7,070 nucleotides of DNA. Origin: Chloroflexota bacterium. Lineage in GTDB: Bacteria; Chloroflexota; Dehalococcoidia; UBA2979. The stretch spans positions 1-7,070 of the forward strand of contig VYDC01000049.1 in NCBI GenBank assembly GCA_009843585.1, given 5' to 3'. Positions 6,356-7,070 of the stretch are shown piece after piece (positions within the stretch are counted from its first letter, which is position 1; each line of letters begins with the position of its first letter). Below the pieces are notes generated by a model. It searched no databases and was not told where the DNA came from. It worked only from the letters and a program-made list of their open reading frames with translations. Both the position numbers and the translations under genes were made by a program.

Positions 6356-6363
6356 TCCCGCGC
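6347..6363 (+). terminator. GC hairpin at the end of the ClC gene (weak terminator candidate)
   Basis: GCGCGG (6347-6352) and CCGCGC (6358-6363) form a perfect 6-bp stem with a 5-nt loop that contains the ClC TGA stop. No T-run follows, so it may be only a chance GC hairpin. If real, it would separate the ClC transcript from the next gene 49 bp downstream. Confidence 0.25.
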
Positions 6364-6391
6364 GCCGGGCACCGGCCTCCGGGAGCGCCGC

Positions 6392-6397
6392 TATACT
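6392..6397 (+). promoter_or_regulatory. Strong -10 box just before the hydrolase ATG (leaderless start)
   Basis: TATACT (6392-6397) matches TATAAT at five of six positions. It stands out in GC-rich DNA and ends 7 nt before the ATG at 6405, so transcription would begin at or near the start codon. No good -35 is visible in 6368-6375 and no Shine-Dalgarno precedes the ATG. It implies that the hydrolase is transcribed independently of the ClC gene. Confidence 0.55.
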
Positions 6398-6404
6398 CGG
6401 CGCG

Positions 6405-7070
6405 ATGACCCTCCTCCACGCGGTCGCGCACCCCGCCGTCCCCGACTCGGAGGCGGACCGCCTGCTCCCGACCCTGATCGCGCTCCACGGCCACGGCGCC
6501 CACGCGCAGGATCTGCTCGGACTCGGCCCGATCCTCGCGCATGGCCAGCTCCTGATGATCTGTCCGCAGGCGGAGTTCGCCATCGAGCCGGGGTACCCGG
6601 GATACACCTGGTTCCGGCGCGGCGCCGGCGAGCAGCGCGCGCCCGGCGAGCTGGAGCGCGTCATGGGGCTGCTCGCCGGGTTCCTGGACGACGTGGAGCG
6701 GCGCTACCCGGTCGACCCCGCGCGCGTCGCCCTGCTCGGCTTCTCGCAGGGAGGATCGCTCGCCTATGCGCTCGCGCTCACCGATCCCGGGCGCTTCTCG
6801 GGCCTCGCCGCGCTCTCGACGTCGCTTCAGCCGGAGGTGCTCGACGCCATCACGCCGCACGCCGACGTCCCCCGCCTCCCGGTGCTGGTCCAGCACGGGA
6901 GCCACGACGAGTTGATCTCGGTGGGGAAGGCGCGCGACTCCTGCGAGAGCCTGCGCGCGCTCGGCGCGGAGCCGGAGTTCCACGAGTACCTGATGGGTCA
7001 CCAGATCAACAACGAGAGCGCCCGCGATCTCTCGCTCTGGCTCGAGCGCGTGCTCGGGCTCCCCGAGGAT
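6405..7070 (+). CDS. Alpha/beta-hydrolase, phospholipase/carboxylesterase family (3' partial)
   Basis: The frame opens at ATG 6405 and remains open to the window edge: 222 codons, close to the family's usual 200-225 residues, so only a few C-terminal residues are probably missing. The protein begins with an early strand LIALHGHGA (~24-32, the HG oxyanion-hole segment), then LLMICPQAEF, TWFRRG (~68-73) and a GFSQGG nucleophile elbow with Ser114. Asp168 (HGSHDELI) and His199 (MGHQIN) complete a Ser-Asp-His triad. This is the Abhydrolase_2/YpfH-type pattern of small soluble esterases that hydrolyse carboxylic or thio-esters; no signal peptide is visible. In the ClC-to-hydrolase gap a good -10 box precedes the ATG and there is no ribosome site, so it is probably its own leaderless transcription unit. 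The natural substrate cannot be inferred; proteins of this family are often annotated as carboxylesterase or lysophospholipase without proof. Confidence 0.9.
   Translation, partial: MTLLHAVAHPAVPDSEADRLLPTLIALHGHGAHAQDLLGLGPILAHGQLLMICPQAEFAIEPGYPGYTWFRRGAGEQRAPGELERVMGLLAGFLDDVERRYPVDPARVALLGFSQGGSLAYALALTDPGRFSGLAALSTSLQPEVLDAITPHADVPRLPVLVQHGSHDELISVGKARDSCESLRALGAEPEFHEYLMGHQINNESARDLSLWLERVLGLPED

Noticed and set aside
4325..6664. Minus-strand open frame of about 779 codons opposite the ClC gene and into the hydrolase
   Set aside because: Low-complexity Arg/Gly/Glu/Asp-rich product running antisense through two well-supported genes; no recognisable fold or ribosome site.

Overview
The window is about 70% G+C, with dense genes and strongly G/C-biased third codon positions. 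It looks like ordinary chromosome of a high-GC bacterium. The gene families suggest a high-GC Actinomycetota (perhaps a Thermoleophilia-like lineage) or possibly a Chloroflexota: a MEP-pathway DXP synthase, paired MaoC/FAS1-like hot-dog proteins, a ClC-CBS-TrkA_C transporter, and candidate -10 boxes placed directly before start codons. This lineage guess is inference only; there is no rRNA or other phylogenetic marker. No mobile element, CRISPR array, tRNA or rRNA is visible.

Layout: (1) Bases 2-1189 hold the 3'-most ~395 codons of an acyl-CoA dehydrogenase-superfamily flavoprotein that enters from the left edge. (2) A 125-bp gap carries a plausible housekeeping promoter and an inverted repeat over its -10 box. 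(3) Bases 1315-3198 are dxs, the entry enzyme of MEP isoprenoid synthesis, with one conserved pocket histidine replaced by asparagine. (4) dxs converges on a two-gene minus-strand operon (4207 down to 3218) of two 162-residue hot-dog proteins, an FAS1-like MaoC_dehydrat_N protein and a MaoC-like protein. The stop codon of the first lies in the Shine-Dalgarno of the second, and together they probably form a heteromeric acyl-thioester hydratase/dehydratase. (5) Divergently, 4310-6355 encodes a 681-residue ClC-family chloride transporter or channel with a CBS pair and a C-terminal TrkA_C domain. (6) From 6405 to the right edge is an almost complete alpha/beta-hydrolase of the phospholipase/carboxylesterase family.

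The genes do not form one pathway. The acyl-CoA dehydrogenase-like protein and the dehydratase pair could both act on acyl thioesters, but they are on opposite strands and separated by dxs, so no functional link is shown. I do not see an obvious new multi-gene system. The points worth a second look are at residue and control level: the DXS His-to-Asn change, the channel-like Val and the Pro in the ClC selectivity/proton sites, the unusual active-site residues in both hot-dog proteins, the missing EG(T) motif in the dehydrogenase-like protein, and -10-like hexamers 6-7 nt before two ATGs that suggest leaderless mRNAs.
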